Positions 6,370 to 8,746 of a DNA stretch of 8,746 bases are shown here, piece by piece; positions within the stretch are counted from its first letter, which is position 1; every line of letters begins with the position of its first letter. The stretch spans positions 1 through 8,746 of the forward strand of contig DRJB01000012.1 in assembly GCA_011052355.1 (NCBI GenBank), given 5' to 3'. Under the pieces are notes generated by a model. That model saw only the letters and a list, made by a program, of their open reading frames with translations, was not told the origin of the DNA and did not search any database. The DNA is from Candidatus Kaiserbacteria bacterium (lineage in GTDB: Bacteria > Patescibacteriota > Minisyncoccia > Phycocordibacterales > Phycocordibacteraceae). Made by a program: the position numbers and the translations under genes.

Positions 6370-6849
6370 ATGAATGAACAATTGGAAACAGAAACAATTC
6401 TCTCGCAAGAAAAACTTGAAGAGATACATAAGGAGCTTGAGTACCTTGAGACAACCAGGCGTACTGAAATTGCAAAGAGTTTGGAATATGCTCGTTCGCT
6501 AGGAGACCTTTCTGAAAATGCGGAATACCAAGAGGCGCGCGAGCTTCAGGCATCGGTTGAAGAACGTATTCGCAGGCTTACGGATATTATAAAAAATGCA
6601 AAAGTAATGGAAAGTACCAATAAAAAAGATGTAGTTGGTTTTGGCTCTGTGGTATCAATTTGTCGCGAAGGAGAGCAAGAGACGCACGCATATACCATTG
6701 TCGGGTCTGAGGAGGCGGACATGCGCGAACGAAAACTTTCGCACCTCTCACCGCTTGGGAGTGCCATTATGGGAAAAAAGAAAAATGAAGTTTTCACGTT
6801 TGAAACCCCAAATGGAAAGCAGACGTATGTGGTTAAAAAAATCTCCTAA
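6370..6849 (+). CDS. greA: Transcription elongation factor GreA
   Basis: GreA enters the secondary channel of RNA polymerase and triggers cleavage of the 3' end of backtracked RNA, which frees stalled complexes. The 159 residues match the family length. The N-terminal antiparallel coiled coil spans about 12-82. At its tip is the family signature ARSLGDLSENAEYQEAR (41-57), with the acidic residues D46 and E49 that hold the catalytic magnesium. The C-terminal FKBP-like globular domain spans about 86-159 and includes LSHLSPLGSAIMGKK. Acidic tip residues point to GreA/GreB, and the context and signature favour GreA. It has its own promoter and is followed after 47 bases by lysS, a neighbour pairing also known from other bacteria such as clostridia. 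Confidence 0.95.
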   Translation: MNEQLETETILSQEKLEEIHKELEYLETTRRTEIAKSLEYARSLGDLSENAEYQEARELQASVEERIRRLTDIIKNAKVMESTNKKDVVGFGSVVSICREGEQETHAYTIVGSEEADMRERKLSHLSPLGSAIMGKKKNEVFTFETPNGKQTYVVKKIS

Positions 6850-6881
6850 CCAAAAACACCAAAACGTAAAGTGCGCATATC

Positions 6882-6890
6882 TGATATAGT
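6882..6890 (+). promoter_or_regulatory. Extended -10 promoter of lysS, probably leaderless
   Basis: TG at 6882-6883, one base, then TATAGT at 6885-6890 forms an extended -10 element. No convincing -35 box is seen, as is usual for this promoter class. The -10 box ends six bases before the lysS ATG, so transcription should start at or within a base or two of the A of the start codon. The lysS mRNA from this promoter would be leaderless; read-through from greA would provide a second transcript. Confidence 0.6.
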
Positions 6891-6896
6891 GTAACT

Positions 6897-8357
6897 ATGG
6901 CTTTTATAGACATTCGCAACGAACGAATTAAAAAACTTGAAAAATTGAAGGAGAAAGGGGTTGATGCGTATCCATCTGCCAGTGCGCGTACGCACACCAT
7001 ACAAAAATTTCTTGAGGAGCACACAACACTTGAAGAACGCGGTGGTGCTGTTACGCTTGATGGGCGGGTGATGTCGGTGCGCACGCATGGTGGTTCTCTT
7101 TTTCTTGATATATATGATGGTACAGGACGTACGCAAGGATATTTGAAAAAAGATGAGGTGGGCGAAGAGGTGTTTTCTTTTTTTGAAGAAGTGGTTGACA
7201 TTGGTGATATAGTTGAGCTTTCCGGTATGGCGTTTACAACCAAGCGTGGTGCGCAATCACTTCTTGCGCATTCATGGAAGATGCTTGCCAAGTCACTGCG
7301 ACCGATTCCTGACACGTGGTTTGGTATTAAAGATGAAGAAGAGAGATACAGAAAACGCTATCTTGATATTTTGCTCTCGGAAGATTTACGTGCACGTTTT
7401 CACAGGCGCTCACTTTTTTGGAACACTATACGTGCTTATTTACTGGATAGAGATTTTATGGAAGTGGAGACACCCGTGCTTGAAACAACAACAGGGGGCG
7501 CAGACGCACGACCGTTCGTCACACATCACAATGCGCTTAATATTGATGCCTATTTGCGCATCAGTGCCGGAGAATTGTGGCAGAAGCGACTCATGGTTGC
7601 GGGTTTTCCGAAGGTATTTGAAATTGGTCGTATTTTTCGCAATGAGGGTATGTCGTTTGAGCATGCGCAGGATTACACGCAAGTGGAGTTTTATCAAGCG
7701 TTTTCAGATTATGAAGAGGGAATGGATATGATAACAGATTTGTATCGCACTGTTGCAGACAAAGTGTATAATACGCTAACTTTTTCAATAAAAGAATTTA
7801 CCGTTAATTTCGATTCAGTGTGGGAACGGTATGATTACGGCGCGCTTATTAAAAAAGAGTTCGGTGTTGACCCTTTTGAAACTTCCGTGGAGGATGTTCG
7901 CAAGGTTCTTGAGGAACGTCATATGCCATTTGAATCAAAAGGATTTAATCTTGAGCGCGGGGTGGATACTCTTTGGAAACACATACGAAAGACTTTATCG
8001 GGTCCGGGTTTTTTAATAGGTGTTCCTGTGTATATGGAGCCACTTGCAAAACGTAACAAAAAAGACTTGCGTGTGGCGGATAGGTTTCAAGTAATTCTTG
8101 CCGGAAGTGAAATGGGAAAAGGTTTCAGCGAGCTCAATAATTCACTTGAACAAGCACAGCGCTTCAATCATCAGCAAGAGTTAAGAGATGCGGGTGATGA
8201 TGAGGCACAGATGAATGACACTTCTTATGTGGAGGCTCTTGAATATGGCATGCCACCCACGTTCGGGTTTGGTGTGTCTGAGCGCCTCTTTAGTTTTCTT
8301 GAAGGGGTATCCGTACGAGAGGGACAACTGTTTCCGCTTTTACGTCCAAAGCAATAA
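6897..8357 (+). CDS. lysS: Lysyl-tRNA synthetase, class II
   Basis: It charges tRNA-Lys in the cytoplasm. The 486 residues show the standard class IIb order. An N-terminal OB-fold anticodon-binding domain lies at about 50-138 (VTLDGRVMSVRTHGGSLFLDIYD). Motif 1 is around 170-198 (MEVETPVLETTTGGADARPF), and HHNAL follows at 210-214. Motif 2 is at 241-266 (FEIGRIFRNEG), and motif 3 at 457-463 ends in the ATP-binding arginine R463. GAD and HHNAL fit LysRS and not AspRS or AsnRS. Two departures from the E. coli-type enzyme stand out. The amino-acid pocket reads LRISAGELWQKRL, with one extra residue compared with LRIAPELYLKRL. Motif 3 reads GFGVSER, one residue shorter than GLGIGIDR. All main catalytic positions seem kept. 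The start at 6897 follows an extended -10 box directly. Confidence 0.92.
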   Translation: MAFIDIRNERIKKLEKLKEKGVDAYPSASARTHTIQKFLEEHTTLEERGGAVTLDGRVMSVRTHGGSLFLDIYDGTGRTQGYLKKDEVGEEVFSFFEEVVDIGDIVELSGMAFTTKRGAQSLLAHSWKMLAKSLRPIPDTWFGIKDEEERYRKRYLDILLSEDLRARFHRRSLFWNTIRAYLLDRDFMEVETPVLETTTGGADARPFVTHHNALNIDAYLRISAGELWQKRLMVAGFPKVFEIGRIFRNEGMSFEHAQDYTQVEFYQAFSDYEEGMDMITDLYRTVADKVYNTLTFSIKEFTVNFDSVWERYDYGALIKKEFGVDPFETSVEDVRKVLEERHMPFESKGFNLERGVDTLWKHIRKTLSGPGFLIGVPVYMEPLAKRNKKDLRVADRFQVILAGSEMGKGFSELNNSLEQAQRFNHQQELRDAGDDEAQMNDTSYVEALEYGMPPTFGFGVSERLFSFLEGVSVREGQLFPLLRPKQ

Positions 8358-8405
8358 ATTGTCGCGTATTTTAAATTATGTTCTGGATTGTAACGCCAAT
8401 TTGTA

Positions 8406-8738
8406 TTATACATTGCTGATAAATTCGCGCATACGGAGTAGGAAATCTGACAGATTTCCTACGGGTTGCCTGGTACCGGTTTCGTAAGCTAGCATACCTT
8501 GTAGTGCTTCTGTAGGTATCACGGTAATGGTGATGATGTTTTCTTTGGGCGAGTTTTTCCTTACTGATAATGCTTGCCAATTACCATAAAATGCATTTGC
8601 AAACATATAAGATGCTAAATGTTCCCGGTCTTTCGCGTTATTAATATTTCCTAAGATTTCTGACAAAGTATCGGTATTTCCTAAGATTTCTGACGGAGTA
8701 TCGGTAGATAAAATGCCTGAGTTTGCGCGTGCTTCCAT
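8406..8738 (-). CDS. Hypothetical protein with tandem decapeptide repeat, possibly partial
   Basis: I do not recognise this protein. The 110-residue frame starts at an ATG at 8738, but it stays open to the window edge, so the true start may lie beyond it. Residues 13-32 hold two tandem copies of a ten-residue unit (DTPSEILGNT and DTLSEILGNI). The rest (for example REHLASYMFANAFYGNWQAL) has a normal soluble-protein composition, with no membrane helix or signal peptide. It converges on lysS, with 48 bases between the stop codons and no obvious terminator hairpin there. A 25-base palindrome lies in its last codons. It is kept as a gene because it covers most of the space left of the edge and reads as plausible protein, but there is no homology evidence. 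Confidence 0.5.
   Translation of the reverse strand: MEARANSGILSTDTPSEILGNTDTLSEILGNINNAKDREHLASYMFANAFYGNWQALSVRKNSPKENIITITVIPTEALQGMLAYETGTRQPVGNLSDFLLRMREFISNV
8438..8462. repeat. 25-base palindrome inside the minus-strand ORF
   Basis: Arms 8438-8449 and 8451-8462 are perfectly complementary around a single central base. On the minus strand it encodes residues 93-100 of the hypothetical protein (VGNLSDFL). Alternatively it could be a hairpin serving the convergent lysS end, although no T tract follows. Confidence 0.75.
8643..8702 (-). repeat. Two tandem 30-base repeats in the minus-strand ORF
   Basis: Units 8643-8672 and 8673-8702 match at 26 of 30 positions. The differences are two AA/GG pairs, and a 20-base core is identical. 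The repeat length is a multiple of three, so the ORF gains exactly ten residues (SEILGN core) per unit and stays in frame. Confidence 0.85.
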
Positions 8739-8746
8739 ATCTTTGA

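Noticed and set aside
6095..6553. Minus-strand 152-residue ORF across the H3 element and the start of greA, with a duplicated RPxxGPERPVCCCYSF-like peptide
   Set aside because: The peptide duplication merely reflects the tandem DNA repeat, and the rest is antisense to the greA promoter and coding start; the composition is not protein-like.
8643..8702. CRISPR array
   Set aside because: The two units abut without spacers and lie in frame in an ORF; no cas gene is present.

Overview
This is a compact bacterial chromosome segment that most resembles a Patescibacteria/CPR (Parcubacteria-like) genome. The reasons are start-stop overlaps between neighbouring genes, a prolyl-tRNA synthetase without its editing insert, a LysRS that departs from the usual bacterial form, a half-length MreD-like protein, almost no Shine-Dalgarno sequences, and tRNA genes without an encoded CCA. 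The assignment is inference from these traits and not from a database match. TGA is an ordinary stop codon here, because three genes end with it inside ATGA overlaps.

Layout. 52-366 is the N-terminal third of an IS30-type transposase, a decayed insertion sequence. 506-579 (minus) is tRNA-Val(GAC) and 835-908 (plus) is a CAU tRNA (elongator Met or Ile2); they are divergent. Long near-perfect hairpins follow at 661-717 and 930-978. 1028-6071 is a tightly packed plus-strand cluster, proS-mreB-mreC-mreD-like-mrdA, in which every junction overlaps by 4 or 29 bases. The 298-base gap 6072-6369 holds a tandemly duplicated hairpin element. greA (6370-6849) and lysS (6897-8357) follow, each with a recognisable promoter. 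The right edge carries an unrecognised minus-strand ORF (8406-8738) with a 30-base tandem repeat and a 25-base palindrome in its coding sequence.

How the genes work together. MreB, MreC, the MreD-like protein and PBP2 form the core of the rod-shape (elongasome) machinery for side-wall peptidoglycan synthesis; RodA is not in this window. proS is the first gene of that transcription unit. greA and lysS serve transcription elongation and lysine charging. The least explained structure is the set of long hairpins: each intact one ends 0-10 bases before a candidate -35 box. They may be terminators or insulators, or a small repeat family. No defence, CRISPR or secretion system is visible.
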